A stretch of 64,000 nt of DNA from Bacillota bacterium (GTDB taxonomy: Bacteria > Bacillota > Thermincolia > Thermincolales > UBA2595), in contig JAJZQD010000002.1 of assembly GCA_021847735.1 (NCBI GenBank), positions 1 to 64,000 on the forward strand, given 5' to 3'. Positions 28,488-38,210 of the stretch are shown piece by piece. The first letter of the stretch is position 1. Each line of letters begins with the position of its first letter. Made by a program: the position numbers and the translations under genes. The notes beneath the pieces were generated by a model that was not told the DNA's origin, ran no database searches, and saw nothing but the letters and a program-made list of their open reading frames with translations.

Positions 28488-29041
28488 TGAAGGAAGTAGT
28501 CGGTGAAGCTGAAGAAAAGATGAAAAAGGCCATTGAAGTCTTGCGCAAAGATTTTGCTTCCATGAGGGCAGGGCGGGCCACACCGTCACTGCTTGATAAA
28601 GTGATGGTTGATTATTATGGCACTCCTACACCGATTAACCAGATGGCAAAAATATCTGTACCAGAGCCGCGTTTGCTCGTTATTCAACCATGGGATAAGA
28701 GCGGTATGGCGACTATTGAAAAGGCTATTCAAAAATCTGATTTGGGCTTAAACCCGAGTAATGACGGAATTGTAATTAGGTTGGCTATTCCCCAGCTCAC
28801 TCAGGAAAGAAGAAACGAGTTAGTGAAGGTTGCCAAAAAGAAAGCCGAAGAAACGAGAGTTGCCCTCCGAAATATCAGGAGAGACGCCAACGAACATTTG
28901 AAAGCCCTGGAAAAGGAAAAGCAGGTTTCCGAAGATGACGAAAAAAGGGCCCAGGATGATGTACAAAAGATGACAGACAAATACGTCAAAGAAGTCGAAC
29001 ATGTTTTGGAACACAAAGAGCAGGAAATTATGGAGGTCTGA
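28487..29041 (+). CDS. frr: Ribosome recycling factor
   Basis: Releases ribosomes from mRNA after termination, with EF-G. The three-helix/beta-barrel protein shows VLRKDFASMRAGRATPSLLD, VPEPRLLVIQPWDKS and IRLAIPQLTQERRNELVK. A GTG at 28484 is possible, but ATG 28487 (184 aa) fits the family and overlaps the pyrH stop by one base. Confidence 0.97.
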
Positions 29042-29050
29042 TGGGGATAC

Positions 29051-29275
29051 ATGGAGCCACCTGACGTAATAGGTTTGATCCTTGATGAAGCCTTGTCTGA
29101 GATCAGGGATAAAGGCTTTTTTATTGATAAAATATTAATAACAAAGCCTGTTAACGCGACAGAACCGTTGGGAATAGCCAGGGTTTTGCGCCTCTCCCCC
29201 GTTGGTGAGGCGGGACTCAAGGTTGTTGTTGCATTTCAGGATTACGGGAAAGGAGGTGTTCAATATGGCATATAA
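29051..29275 (+). CDS. Small PASTA-like protein of unknown function
   Basis: 74 aa, no signal peptide. The sequence [20 protein letters not shown], then a beta strand region, [15 protein letters not shown] and a final KVVVAF strand, follows the order of a single PASTA domain (P-D-V-x-G-x-x-x-x-E-A ... P-x-x-G). Such domains are usually extracellular on kinases or penicillin-binding proteins, so a lone cytoplasmic copy is unusual. It starts ten bases after frr and overlaps the ferredoxin gene by 11 bases, so the two are probably translated together. The domain call is a resemblance only. Confidence 0.6.
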   Translation: MEPPDVIGLILDEALSEIRDKGFFIDKILITKPVNATEPLGIARVLRLSPVGEAGLKVVVAFQDYGKGGVQYGI

Positions 29276-29432
29276 GATAACTGACGAATGTGTGGCTTGT
29301 GGTACTTGTTTGGATACATGCCCGAACGGAGCTATTGAGGAAGGCGACATCTATAAGATTAAGGCTGACGAGTGCGCTGATTGCGGCGCTTGCGCCGAAG
29401 CCTGCCCCACAGGAGCAATTGTTGAAGAGTAA
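29265..29432 (+). CDS. 2[4Fe-4S] clostridial-type ferredoxin
   Basis: 55-aa electron carrier with two cluster motifs: [12 protein letters not shown] and [12 protein letters not shown] (CxxCxxCxxxCP twice). ATG 29265 has AGGAGGTG within the end of the preceding small gene. It sits between frr and uppS, where Bacillus has no such gene. A possible client in the neighbourhood is IspG (34636), an iron-sulfur enzyme that needs low-potential electrons, but this is inference. Confidence 0.93.
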   Translation: MAYKITDECVACGTCLDTCPNGAIEEGDIYKIKADECADCGACAEACPTGAIVEE

Positions 29433-29437
29433 TCAAT

Positions 29438-29469
29438 AAACCCCCTCGTTAAGGAGGGGGTTTGTTTTA
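29438..29469 (+). terminator. Rho-independent terminator after ferredoxin
   Basis: Stem ccccctc (29441-29447) with gaggggg (29454-29460), six-base loop, followed by tttgtttt. It ends the rpsB-side transcript before uppS. Confidence 0.9.
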
Positions 29470-29602
29470 GTATGGAGAAGTATTTAGAAGTGGCGTATTA
29501 TCAAAGGTTTCGATAGAAACTTTGGTTCTAAAGATGTAAAATAGATATATACGTATTAAACGGAACTATCCACATGGTGGTAACAACCTTGGGAGGCTAC
29601 AA

Positions 29603-30400
29603 ATGGTGCGCAAGTGGTTTAGTTTATGGAGAGTGCGCAATAATAAAAGCAGTTTGGAAAAAGTGGAGGAATTGTATAATTCCCTGGATATGGGGAAGTT
29701 ACCTACGCATATTGCTATTATTATGGACGGTAATGGCCGATGGGCAACACGCAGAGGGCTGCCGCGGGCTATGGGCCACCGGGCGGGCGTAGAGTCTCTC
29801 AGGGAAATAGTCAAAACCTGTTCGTCTTTGGGGATAGGGTATTTGACTGTTTATGCGTTTTCGACCGAGAACTGGAAAAGGCCGGCCATAGAAGTTAATA
29901 TATTGATGGACCTTCTGGTGGAATATCTCAATAAGGAAATTGAAGATTTGCATGAAAATAATGTCAGGGTGAGAGCTATCGGAAGAATTAACGAGCTGCC
30001 GGAAAAGGCAAGGGGGGCCCTCAATCAGGCTGAAAAACGGACAGAGGACAATGAAGGGCTTATCTTAAACCTGGCTCTAAATTACGGCGGCAGGAACGAA
30101 ATAACGGCTGCTGTGAAGCAAATGGCCTGTGATGTGGCGGTCGGCAAGCTTAACCCCGATGATATTGATGAGAATATAATTTCAAATTATTTATATACTG
30201 CGGGCATGCCTGACCCCGATTTGTTAATTCGCCCGTCGGGTGAACAGCGGATTAGCAATTTTTTGCTCTGGCAGGCAGCTTATTCGGAGTTTTGGTATTC
30301 TCCGGTACTTTGGCCGGATTTTCGTAAGGAACATTTGCTGGAAGCAGTGGTCGATTACCAGAACCGCCAAAGGCGATTTGGCGGACTAAAATCAAAATAG
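29603..30400 (+). CDS. uppS: Undecaprenyl diphosphate synthase (isoprenyl transferase)
   Basis: cis-Prenyltransferase making the lipid carrier for cell wall synthesis. The catalytic motif IIMDGNGRWATRRGLPRAMG (Asp in MDGN) and RPSGEQRISNFLLWQ are conserved. The 265-aa form has about 35 extra residues before the usual start. ATG 29603 has GGGAGG at good spacing, so the extension is probably real. Gene order uppS-cdsA-dxr-rseP follows. Confidence 0.96.
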   Translation: MVRKWFSLWRVRNNKSSLEKVEELYNSLDMGKLPTHIAIIMDGNGRWATRRGLPRAMGHRAGVESLREIVKTCSSLGIGYLTVYAFSTENWKRPAIEVNILMDLLVEYLNKEIEDLHENNVRVRAIGRINELPEKARGALNQAEKRTEDNEGLILNLALNYGGRNEITAAVKQMACDVAVGKLNPDDIDENIISNYLYTAGMPDPDLLIRPSGEQRISNFLLWQAAYSEFWYSPVLWPDFRKEHLLEAVVDYQNRQRRFGGLKSK

Positions 30401-30422
30401 TGGGGCCGGTGATACGGAAGAC

Positions 30423-31214
30423 ATGCTATTATACAGAGTTCTCAGTGCGTTGGTAGGCATACCGGTTATCCTGCTTTCAGTTTGGTACGGTGGGCTGCCA
30501 TTATCAGTAGTCATTTTAATCATTGCGGTGGTAGGTATTATTGAAATGTGCCGCCTCTGGAACAGGATGGATATCCACGCTTGGCTGCCGGGTGCCCTCG
30601 CCGGCGGGTTTGGGTTTATCATTTCCACCTATTATGAAGACAGGTACCTGTTTGAGTTTGCCCTTTTCCTGACATTGGCTGCCGGCATCATTTACCTGAT
30701 ATCTGTTTACCCGTCTTTTACCTTTACCGATTTGTCAGCGACAGTGTTTACACCTATATATGCCGGTTGGTTTCTGGCCCACATCATTTACCTCCGGCAG
30801 CTGCCTGATGGTTTTCATTTTGTTTTCTTAGTGCTGGCAGCTACCTGGTGTACTGATACATTTGCCTATTTCGTGGGCATAAATATTGGCAGGCATAAAC
30901 TTGCCCCTGTCCTTAGCCCCAACAAATCCGTTGAAGGCGCTTTGGGCGGAGTGGCCGGGAGTGTTGCGGTATCCCTTGTAATCGGGATAATCACACATAG
31001 GATTCCGGTTATACATTATATAGTGCTGGGTCTGTTGACTGGAATTATCGGTCAGGTGGGGGATCTGTTAGAATCTGCAGTAAAGCGGTCGGCCGGGGTT
31101 AAGGATTCCGGCAGGCTAATTCCCGGACATGGGGGAATGCTTGACAGGTTTGACAGCCTTTACCTAACGGCACCTATGGTATACTATTATATAAGGTTAT
31201 TTATTACGAACTGA
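30423..31214 (+). CDS. cdsA: Phosphatidate cytidylyltransferase
   Basis: Membrane enzyme making CDP-diacylglycerol for phospholipid synthesis. About eight membrane helices; the CDS signature near the C-terminus reads SAVKRSAGVKDSGRLIPGHG then GMLDRFDSL. Length 263 aa is normal. GGAAG lies just upstream of the ATG. It follows uppS by 22 bases. Confidence 0.95.
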   Translation: MLLYRVLSALVGIPVILLSVWYGGLPLSVVILIIAVVGIIEMCRLWNRMDIHAWLPGALAGGFGFIISTYYEDRYLFEFALFLTLAAGIIYLISVYPSFTFTDLSATVFTPIYAGWFLAHIIYLRQLPDGFHFVFLVLAATWCTDTFAYFVGINIGRHKLAPVLSPNKSVEGALGGVAGSVAVSLVIGIITHRIPVIHYIVLGLLTGIIGQVGDLLESAVKRSAGVKDSGRLIPGHGGMLDRFDSLYLTAPMVYYYIRLFITN

Positions 31215-31215
31215 G

Positions 31216-32292
31216 GTGGGCGCTCTGAGGCACCTGGTTAAAACTTTGATATACATAGGTTTGGGAACTGCGGTAGTCTATCTTTTACTGAAATATGTCG
31301 CTCCTATTTTTGCTCCCTTTATTATAGCCGTGTTTCTGACAATCTTTATTGAGCCCCTGGTCTTGTTCCTGCAGAAGAGAGGCCGGCTGCCGCGGGCGGC
31401 GGCAGTGGGGGTTGCCCTACTGGCTGTATTTGGCGGCTTGGGCTTGGTAGTAACATTTGCAGTAGCTAGATTGATTTCTGAACTTCTTCATTTATCGACT
31501 TTTCTACCGCAATATGTTGCCAATATAAAATCGGTGGTCCTGTCGATTCAAACCAGGGTCGAATCGTATTATTTCACTCTGCCTGCAGATGTCCTTGACT
31601 TTATTAACAGCAAAATTGCCGGTTCCGCTTACAGCCTGGACTCTATTTTGCAAAAAGCCCGGTTTTTTACCGGCAAGCTGCTTAACTTTCTACTGCAGCT
31701 GGTTTCATCAGTGCCGGTTTGGGTAATTCTAATCGTTATCAGCGCAATTGCCACATACTTTATGTCTAAAGACAAAAGGCTTATTGTGAATTACTGGTTG
31801 AAGGTCCTTCCTGAGCCGTGGGGGCGCAAAAGCCTGGATATTGCCAAGGACATATTTCAGGCTATTATTAGCTATGTAAGGGCCCAGATGATTTTAATCT
31901 CTATTACAATGCTGCAAAGCCTGATTGGCCTTTATATTATCGATGCCCCGTACGCTTTGTTGATGGGCCTGATCATTGGCCTGGCCGATTTAATTCCGGT
32001 CTTGGGCCCCAGTTCGATATACCTGCCCTGGATTACCTGGGAGTTTATTACCGGTGACACCGCTTTTGCGGTAAAGTTATTAATCCTTTATGCTGTGGTT
32101 TTGATAGTCCGGCAGGTTCTGGAGACAAAGATTGTCTCCAGTTCGATGGGGCTGCACCCACTGGCTACCCTGATGGCCATGTATGTGGGGTTGCAGCTTT
32201 TAGGGCCGTTAGGTGTTATCGCAGGCCCGCTGTTTATCATTACCTTAAAGGCCCTTGCTTCAGCTGGGCTTATTGGGTGGAAAGAGAGTTAA
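31216..32292 (+). CDS. AI-2E family permease (YtvI-like)
   Basis: 358-aa polytopic membrane protein of the AI-2E/YtvI exporter family. Hydrophobic segments flank a soluble region (about residues 85-150). Family motifs in the C-terminal half include ALLMGLIIGLADLIPVLGP and GLQLLGPLGVIAGPLFIITL. The start is uncertain: GTG 31216 gives this length, but its ribosome binding site is poor, and GAGGTGG at 31213 would better suit a non-ATG start 10-20 bases downstream. The substrate is unknown; Bacillus YtvI is sporulation-related. Confidence 0.8.
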   Translation: MGALRHLVKTLIYIGLGTAVVYLLLKYVAPIFAPFIIAVFLTIFIEPLVLFLQKRGRLPRAAAVGVALLAVFGGLGLVVTFAVARLISELLHLSTFLPQYVANIKSVVLSIQTRVESYYFTLPADVLDFINSKIAGSAYSLDSILQKARFFTGKLLNFLLQLVSSVPVWVILIVISAIATYFMSKDKRLIVNYWLKVLPEPWGRKSLDIAKDIFQAIISYVRAQMILISITMLQSLIGLYIIDAPYALLMGLIIGLADLIPVLGPSSIYLPWITWEFITGDTAFAVKLLILYAVVLIVRQVLETKIVSSSMGLHPLATLMAMYVGLQLLGPLGVIAGPLFIITLKALASAGLIGWKES

Positions 32293-32342
32293 CCAGTATT
32301 TTAAGTGTTTTTGCTGCATAGTATCATATAGGAGAAGGCACA

Positions 32343-33512
32343 ATGAAAAAAAGAATAGCTGTTTTAGGGAGTACCGGCTCTATCGGCTGCCAGACCCTGG
32401 AAGTGATTGACAGGTTTCCTGATCAATTTGAGGTAACAGGCCTGGCCGCCGGGGCTAATTTGGATAAGCTGGCCCGGCAGGTGGCAAAGTACAGGCCCAG
32501 GGTAGTGAGCATTGGAAGAAGTGAAGATATACCCGCGTTTCGGGCTATGATTCCGGGGGAGGTTGCTTTAACGGCCGGGGTCGATGGCATGGTTGAAATC
32601 TCAGTGGCAGAAGAAACCGACCTTGTTGTTACCTCCGTCACCGGGACACTGGGTTTAATTCCTACAGTAGAGGCTATCAAGGCCGGTAAAGACATAGCCT
32701 TGGCCAACAAGGAAACCCTGGTAGCCGCCGGGGAACTGGTCATGGCGTTGGTAAGGGAAAAGGGTGTCAGGATTTTGCCGGTGGACAGTGAGCACTCGGC
32801 AATTTTTCAGTGTCTTGACGGGAGAAAACGGGAGCAGATTAGCAAGCTGATTCTTACCGCTTCCGGGGGGCCTTTTGTAAATAAATCCCTGGAAGAACTA
32901 GCCACGGTTACAGTTCAAGATGCTCTAAGACACCCGAACTGGTCCATGGGGCGCAAAATCACCGTTGATTCCGCCACATTGATGAATAAAGGCCTTGAGG
33001 TGATAGAGGCCAAGTGGCTTTTTGGTGTTGAGTTGGACAATATTGAGGTTGTAACCCACCCGCAGAGTATTATTCACTCCATGGTGGAGTTTGTTGACGG
33101 GTCCGTAATAGCCCAAATGGGTATCCCTGACATGAGGATTCCCATTCAGTATGCCCTGACATACCCGGAAAGGCAGGTAAACGATTTCCCCAAACTCGAT
33201 TTGCTGGCTGTCAGGGAACTCAGTTTTCGGAGCCCAAGAACCGGGGATTTCCCCAGTTTAAGCCTGGCTTTTGCAGCGGGTAGAACGGGAGGGACGATGC
33301 CCGCAGTAATGAATGCCGCTAATGAGCTGGCTGTGGCCATGTTCCTGGAAGGACGAATCGGCTTTACAGATATCCCGGTCCTGGTTGAAAAGGTGATGGC
33401 TAACCACACCTGTAAACCTTCGCCGAATATGCAACAGATATTACAGAGTGATAGCTGGGCCCGAGAAGAAGCCAAACGGTATGCGGGCTCGTCTATATTG
33501 AAGAAGGTGTAA
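32343..33512 (+). CDS. dxr: 1-deoxy-D-xylulose 5-phosphate reductoisomerase
   Basis: Second enzyme of the MEP isoprenoid pathway. The NADPH-binding GSTGSIGCQTLEVIDRFP, the substrate/metal region LPVDSEHSAIFQCLDG and HPNWSMGRKITVDSATLMNK are conserved. 389 aa. AGGAGAAGG precedes the ATG. ispG, another MEP gene, lies two genes downstream. Confidence 0.97.
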   Translation: MKKRIAVLGSTGSIGCQTLEVIDRFPDQFEVTGLAAGANLDKLARQVAKYRPRVVSIGRSEDIPAFRAMIPGEVALTAGVDGMVEISVAEETDLVVTSVTGTLGLIPTVEAIKAGKDIALANKETLVAAGELVMALVREKGVRILPVDSEHSAIFQCLDGRKREQISKLILTASGGPFVNKSLEELATVTVQDALRHPNWSMGRKITVDSATLMNKGLEVIEAKWLFGVELDNIEVVTHPQSIIHSMVEFVDGSVIAQMGIPDMRIPIQYALTYPERQVNDFPKLDLLAVRELSFRSPRTGDFPSLSLAFAAGRTGGTMPAVMNAANELAVAMFLEGRIGFTDIPVLVEKVMANHTCKPSPNMQQILQSDSWAREEAKRYAGSSILKKV

Positions 33513-33514
33513 AG

Positions 33515-34624
33515 ATGGCGGAAAAGATTATGTATTTACCATATGCGTTACTAGTATTTGGGCTCCTGGTTCTATTTCATGAAGTTGGACATTTTACTGT
33601 TGCCAAATTAGTGGGGGTCCAGGTTTATGAATTTAGTATCGGTTTCGGACCGCGCCTGGCCGGGTTCAGAAGGGGAGAGACCGCCTACAATTTACGGGTT
33701 GTACCCCTTGGTGGTTTTGTGCGAATGGCCGGAATGGACCCCGAAGAGGACCAGAGAGAGGCGGCCAAGATAGCTGAAGGCAAAGAAGTAAACGATACCG
33801 GGGCGCCCGTAGAGGGTGATTCCCCTTCTGTTATCAACCCCAAGCGCAGTTTTATGCATAAAAGCGTGCCAAAGAGGATGGCTATTATCGTGGCAGGACC
33901 CTTAATGAACTTTATGCTGGCGATTTTGTTGTTTTCGATTAGCATTTCGGCCTTCGGCCTGCCGCTAAATAAGAACATAGTCGGCAGGGTTTTGGAAGGG
34001 AAACCTGCGGCAGTTAAGGGCATCAAACCTGGGGATGTCATAGAAAAAATCAATAACACGCCGGTCAAAACCTGGGAAGACATTGTCAATATTATCCATA
34101 AAAACCCTGGTAAGCAAATTAAGCTCCAAATCAAGCGGGGTGGGGAAACCAAGGTGTTTCAGATTGTCCCGGAAAAGGACCGGGAAAATCAGAGGGGCCT
34201 CATTGGAATCGAATATGCCACACAAAAGCCCGGATTCCTGGTATCCCTTAAATTGGGTATTATTAAGACTTACGAGGTGCTCAGGCTGACTGTTACCTTT
34301 ATAGGGAAAATGCTGGCCCGGCAAATGCCGGTACAGTTAAGCGGCCCGGTCAGAATTACCAATGAGCTGACCAAGGCGGCAGAAATGGGGTTTATTACCC
34401 TTATTAACATTGCCGGCTTTCTAAGTATTCAGGTTGGGCTGTTCAACCTTCTGCCCATTCCTGCCCTGGACGGGAGCAGGCTGATGTTTTTGGGCCTGGA
34501 AGGTGTCAGGGGGACTCCTATTGACCAGTCGAAGGAAAACTTTATCCACTTGGTGGGTTTAGCCCTGCTTTTGCTGCTGATGGTGGTTATCACTTATCAG
34601 GATATCGTTCAGATGTTGAGTTAG
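33515..34624 (+). CDS. rseP: Site-2 type RIP metalloprotease RseP/RasP
   Basis: Intramembrane zinc protease that cleaves anti-sigma factors and signal peptide remnants. HEVGH at residues 22-26 in the first membrane helix, one PDZ domain (about 155-240), and the second metal site [12 protein letters not shown] (about 311-322). The cytoplasmic loop at about residues 75-115 ([20 protein letters not shown] onward) is somewhat longer than in Bacillus RasP. It starts 2 bases after dxr. Confidence 0.95.
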   Translation: MAEKIMYLPYALLVFGLLVLFHEVGHFTVAKLVGVQVYEFSIGFGPRLAGFRRGETAYNLRVVPLGGFVRMAGMDPEEDQREAAKIAEGKEVNDTGAPVEGDSPSVINPKRSFMHKSVPKRMAIIVAGPLMNFMLAILLFSISISAFGLPLNKNIVGRVLEGKPAAVKGIKPGDVIEKINNTPVKTWEDIVNIIHKNPGKQIKLQIKRGGETKVFQIVPEKDRENQRGLIGIEYATQKPGFLVSLKLGIIKTYEVLRLTVTFIGKMLARQMPVQLSGPVRITNELTKAAEMGFITLINIAGFLSIQVGLFNLLPIPALDGSRLMFLGLEGVRGTPIDQSKENFIHLVGLALLLLLMVVITYQDIVQMLS

Positions 34625-34635
34625 GAGGTGGGGGT

Positions 34636-35709
34636 TTGCAAAGACGTTTGACGAGGCAAATATTTGTCGGAAATGTACCTGTCGGTGGTAATGCCCCCAT
34701 TTCCGTTCAGTCTATGACAAATACGGACACACGGGATGTCAGTGCCACGGTGGCCCAAATAAACCGGCTGGTCCGGGCAGGTTGTGAAATAGTAAGGGTA
34801 GCAGTGCCGGACAGCACTGCTGCTGACGCATTGGGGCCTATTAAAACGGCGAGTTCCATTCCGGTGATTGCCGACATCCATTTTGACTACAGGTTAGCCT
34901 TAAAGGCTATAGCAAACGGGGTGGACGGGCTGCGGCTGAACCCTGGGAACATCGGGGATGCCGGTAAGGTTAAAGAGGTTGTCAGGGCGGCCAGGGAAAG
35001 CAAAGTTCCCATCCGCATTGGGGTTAATGCCGGTTCCCTGAACAAAGCCATCCTCGAAAAATACGGTGGGATTACCCCGGCAGGGTTGGTAGAAAGTGCC
35101 CTGGAACATGTAAGAATACTCGAAGAAAATGATTTTAACGATATTAAGATATCCCTCAAGGCTTCTGATATACCGTTAATGCTGGAGGCCTACCACCTGA
35201 TTTCCGAACAGGTGGATTACCCACTGCACATAGGGGTGACTGAGGCCGGCACTCCCAAGACCGGGACGATAAGGTCAGCTGTGGGAATAGGGGCTCTCTT
35301 GAGCCGGGGGATCGGCGATACCCTCCGGGTATCCCTTACAGGAGATCCGGTGCAGGAAGTCGGTGTCGGGTTTGAAATACTTAAGTCCCTTGATTTAAGG
35401 CGGCGGGGGCCGACCATAGTTTCCTGCCCTACCTGCGGCAGGACGGAAATCGAACTGATAAAAATTACTGAGGAAGTTGAAAAAAGGATAGAGCATTTAA
35501 AAGAGCCAATCAAGGTGGCTATTATGGGCTGCGTGGTCAACGGACCGGGCGAAGCCAGGGAGGCCGATGTTGGGATTGCCGGCGGCAAAGGGGTTGGGCT
35601 GTTGTTTAAGAAGGGACAAGTTGTCAGGAAAGTCCCTGAAGCCGATCTGGTTGAAGAGCTTTTAAAAGAAATAGGTTTGATGACTGGAAAAGGTTCTTTG
35701 GAATCTTAA
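34636..35709 (+). CDS. ispG: 4-hydroxy-3-methylbut-2-en-1-yl diphosphate synthase
   Basis: Iron-sulfur enzyme of the MEP pathway. The cluster ligands are Cys264 and Cys267 (SCPTCGR) and Cys299 ([11 protein letters not shown]). The N-terminal barrel shows [15 protein letters not shown] and [17 protein letters not shown] start with TTAGGAGGTG upstream. 357 aa. Needs reduced ferredoxin or flavodoxin; a ferredoxin gene is at 29265. Confidence 0.97.
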   Translation: MQRRLTRQIFVGNVPVGGNAPISVQSMTNTDTRDVSATVAQINRLVRAGCEIVRVAVPDSTAADALGPIKTASSIPVIADIHFDYRLALKAIANGVDGLRLNPGNIGDAGKVKEVVRAARESKVPIRIGVNAGSLNKAILEKYGGITPAGLVESALEHVRILEENDFNDIKISLKASDIPLMLEAYHLISEQVDYPLHIGVTEAGTPKTGTIRSAVGIGALLSRGIGDTLRVSLTGDPVQEVGVGFEILKSLDLRRRGPTIVSCPTCGRTEIELIKITEEVEKRIEHLKEPIKVAIMGCVVNGPGEAREADVGIAGGKGVGLLFKKGQVVRKVPEADLVEELLKEIGLMTGKGSLES

Positions 35710-35794
35710 TTTTTTGCCATATTAATTAACCCAGAAAGTGGTTATTATAGAAGAAGATTTAATCTTCATTGTTTTGACAGGGGAGGTTGTTGTT

Positions 35795-37522
35795 ATGAGA
35801 GTATCGGAACTTTTGGCCCCAACCCTCAGGGAGGTACCGGCCGAAGCGGAGGTAATAAGTCATGTTTTAATGTTCAGGGCCGGGCTAATCAGAAAAGCGG
35901 CTTCAGGGGTCTATATTTACCTGCCTTTAGGGTACAGGGTAATGAAAAAGGTTATGCAGATAGTGCGTGAGGAGATGGACAAAAAAGGCGGACAGGAACT
36001 GATGCTGCCTATAATCCAGCCTGCCGAACTCTGGATGGAATCAGGGCGCTGGGACGTTTACGGGGACGAATTGTTCAGGCTCAAGGATCGCCACGGCCGG
36101 GAATTTGCCCTGGGGCCGACCCATGAAGAGATAATCACCGACCTGGTAAGAGGGGAAGTCAGGAGTTATAAACAACTCCCGCTTCTTTTGTACCAGATTC
36201 AGAACAAATACCGGGATGAGCGGAGACCGCGTTTCGGCTTGATGCGCGGGCGGGAATTTATTATGAAAGACCTGTATTCCTTTGACAAGGACGATGCCAG
36301 TCTGGATGTAAGCTACCGTAAGATGTATGAAGCCTATTCAAGAATTTTTACCCGCTGCGGCCTCAAGTACAGGCCGGTGGAAGCCGATCCGGGTGCTATC
36401 GGCGGCAGTGGGGGAACCCACGAATTTATGGTTATGGCAGATTCGGGGGAAGCCGCCATTGTCTATTGCCACAACTGTAATTATGCAGCCAATGTGGAAA
36501 AGGCGGAAGCGGTGGTAACAGATGCCCCCTCAGGTGAGGATATGCTGGCTCTCCAGGAGGTGTCGACACCCGGGGTCAGGACTATTGCAAATTTGGCAGA
36601 GTTTCTGAATACCGGGGCTGACCGGTTGATTAAGGCCCTGGTGTATCAGACCGAGGTTGAGACAGTAGTAGCTCTAGTGAGGGGTGACCGGGAACTAAAT
36701 GAAATAAAACTGCAGAATGTCTTGGGAACCCAACAGCTGTTTATGGCTGACGAGCGGACCGTGACGGACCTGACCGGGGCAGCTACGGGGTATGCCGGGC
36801 CGGTCAACCTGAAAGGTGCCCGCATCATTGCCGACAAAGAAGTGACTTTGATGAGAAATGCTGTCACAGGCGCCAATAAGACCGACGCGCATCTCATTAA
36901 TGTAAACCCCGGAAGGGATTTCACACCTGACGAGGTGGTAGATATAAGGTTAGTCCGAGCAGGGGAACCGTGCCCGAGGTGCCTGGGAGAACTGGTGGAA
37001 GCCAGGGGAATCGAAGTAGGGCAGGTGTTCAAGCTTGGTACCAAATACAGTAAAGCCCTGGGGGCAAAATTCCTGGACGAAAACGGCAGGGAACAGTTGA
37101 TGGTCATGGGATGCTACGGAATCGGAGTCAGCCGGACCGTGGCGGCGGCCATAGAACAGAACCATGACAATGACGGGATTATCTGGCCCATGCCGATAGC
37201 CCCTTACCATGTCATTGTTGTCCCGGTTAGCACCAAGGATGAAGAGCAGATGAAACTAGCCTTGAACCTGTATGACTCTCTCCGGGAAGCAGGCATAGAG
37301 GTTGTTATTGACGACAGGAACGAACGCCCGGGTGTCAAATTCAAAGATGCTGACCTTATCGGATACCCCCTGAGGGTAGTGGTCGGGTCCAAGGCCCTGG
37401 AGGAAGGTACTGTTGAAATTAAGTATCGCAGGAACGGAAATGTGCACACTGTTAAACTGGAGGGGGCCGTCCAGTTTATTAAGAAGATTGTTGAAGATGA
37501 GATTGCCGAGCATACTCCATAA
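35795..37522 (+). CDS. proS: Prolyl-tRNA synthetase (bacterial type with editing domain)
   Basis: Class II aminoacyl-tRNA synthetase, 575 aa from ATG 35795, which has GGGGAGG at good spacing; the open frame extends 19 codons further upstream without support. Motif 2 ([20 protein letters not shown]) and motif 3 ([20 protein letters not shown]) are visible. The INS editing domain lies between them (about residues 230-385), and the anticodon-binding domain is C-terminal ([11 protein letters not shown] onward). Confidence 0.97.
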   Translation: MRVSELLAPTLREVPAEAEVISHVLMFRAGLIRKAASGVYIYLPLGYRVMKKVMQIVREEMDKKGGQELMLPIIQPAELWMESGRWDVYGDELFRLKDRHGREFALGPTHEEIITDLVRGEVRSYKQLPLLLYQIQNKYRDERRPRFGLMRGREFIMKDLYSFDKDDASLDVSYRKMYEAYSRIFTRCGLKYRPVEADPGAIGGSGGTHEFMVMADSGEAAIVYCHNCNYAANVEKAEAVVTDAPSGEDMLALQEVSTPGVRTIANLAEFLNTGADRLIKALVYQTEVETVVALVRGDRELNEIKLQNVLGTQQLFMADERTVTDLTGAATGYAGPVNLKGARIIADKEVTLMRNAVTGANKTDAHLINVNPGRDFTPDEVVDIRLVRAGEPCPRCLGELVEARGIEVGQVFKLGTKYSKALGAKFLDENGREQLMVMGCYGIGVSRTVAAAIEQNHDNDGIIWPMPIAPYHVIVVPVSTKDEEQMKLALNLYDSLREAGIEVVIDDRNERPGVKFKDADLIGYPLRVVVGSKALEEGTVEIKYRRNGNVHTVKLEGAVQFIKKIVEDEIAEHTP

Positions 37523-37570
37523 ACCGCCCGAATATTTATGTACCAGCGCGGTGAAAAGGGAGGAACCTTT

Positions 37571-38200
37571 ATGAAAACAGCAGTGATTATTCCAGCATAC
37601 AACGAAGAACGCACTGTTGGAGAAATTATCGAAGTTGTAAAACAGGTACCATTTGTAAATGAAACTATTGTGGTCAGTGACGGGTCTACTGATAACACTG
37701 CAGAGGTTGCCGAATCCCGCGGGGCGAAAGTAATCGCCCTACCGGAAAACCTGGGCAAGGGAGGGGCAATGATGGTCGGGATCAACAATACCGAGGCTAA
37801 TGTGGTATTGTTCCTGGATGCTGACCTGATTGGGCTCCAACCCGGGCATGTGGTTGACCTTTTACTGCCGGTGTTGGAAGGCCGGGCCGAAATGACTGTG
37901 GGAATTTTTGAACAGGGCCGGTTGGCTACAGACCTGGCCCAGTTTTTTGCACCCTATTTGTCGGGGCAGAGAGCGGTAAAGAAAGACTTATTTTTACACT
38001 TGTCCGACCTGGAGATGACCAGGTTTGGGGTGGAAGTAGCACTGACGAGATTTGTAAAAACAGCAGGAATATCTGTGGTTGAGGTCGAATTGAAAGATAT
38101 GACCCACATAATGAAAGAGGAAAAATTGGGGATTATCCGCGGCTTCCTGGCCCGGCTGAAGATGTACTGGGAGATTGCCAAATGTGTCGGGAAGGGGTAA
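37571..38200 (+). CDS. Family 2 glycosyltransferase
   Basis: 209-aa GT2 enzyme with the start AVIIPAYNEERTVGEIIEVV, the SDGSTDNT motif and the metal-binding LFLDADLIGL. The C-terminus has no membrane helix, so it resembles short dolichyl/undecaprenyl-phosphate sugar transferases. ATG 37571 has AAGGGAGGAA upstream; the frame opens earlier without support. It is followed closely by a GT28-type enzyme, suggesting joint glycolipid or envelope sugar synthesis. Donor and acceptor are unknown. Confidence 0.85.
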   Translation: MKTAVIIPAYNEERTVGEIIEVVKQVPFVNETIVVSDGSTDNTAEVAESRGAKVIALPENLGKGGAMMVGINNTEANVVLFLDADLIGLQPGHVVDLLLPVLEGRAEMTVGIFEQGRLATDLAQFFAPYLSGQRAVKKDLFLHLSDLEMTRFGVEVALTRFVKTAGISVVEVELKDMTHIMKEEKLGIIRGFLARLKMYWEIAKCVGKG

Positions 38201-38210
38201 TTTGCCGGGT

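Noticed and set aside
35773-35778. TTGACA just before proS
   Set aside because: It lies within about 20 bases of the start codon and directly before the ribosome binding site, leaving no room for a -10 and a transcript start.
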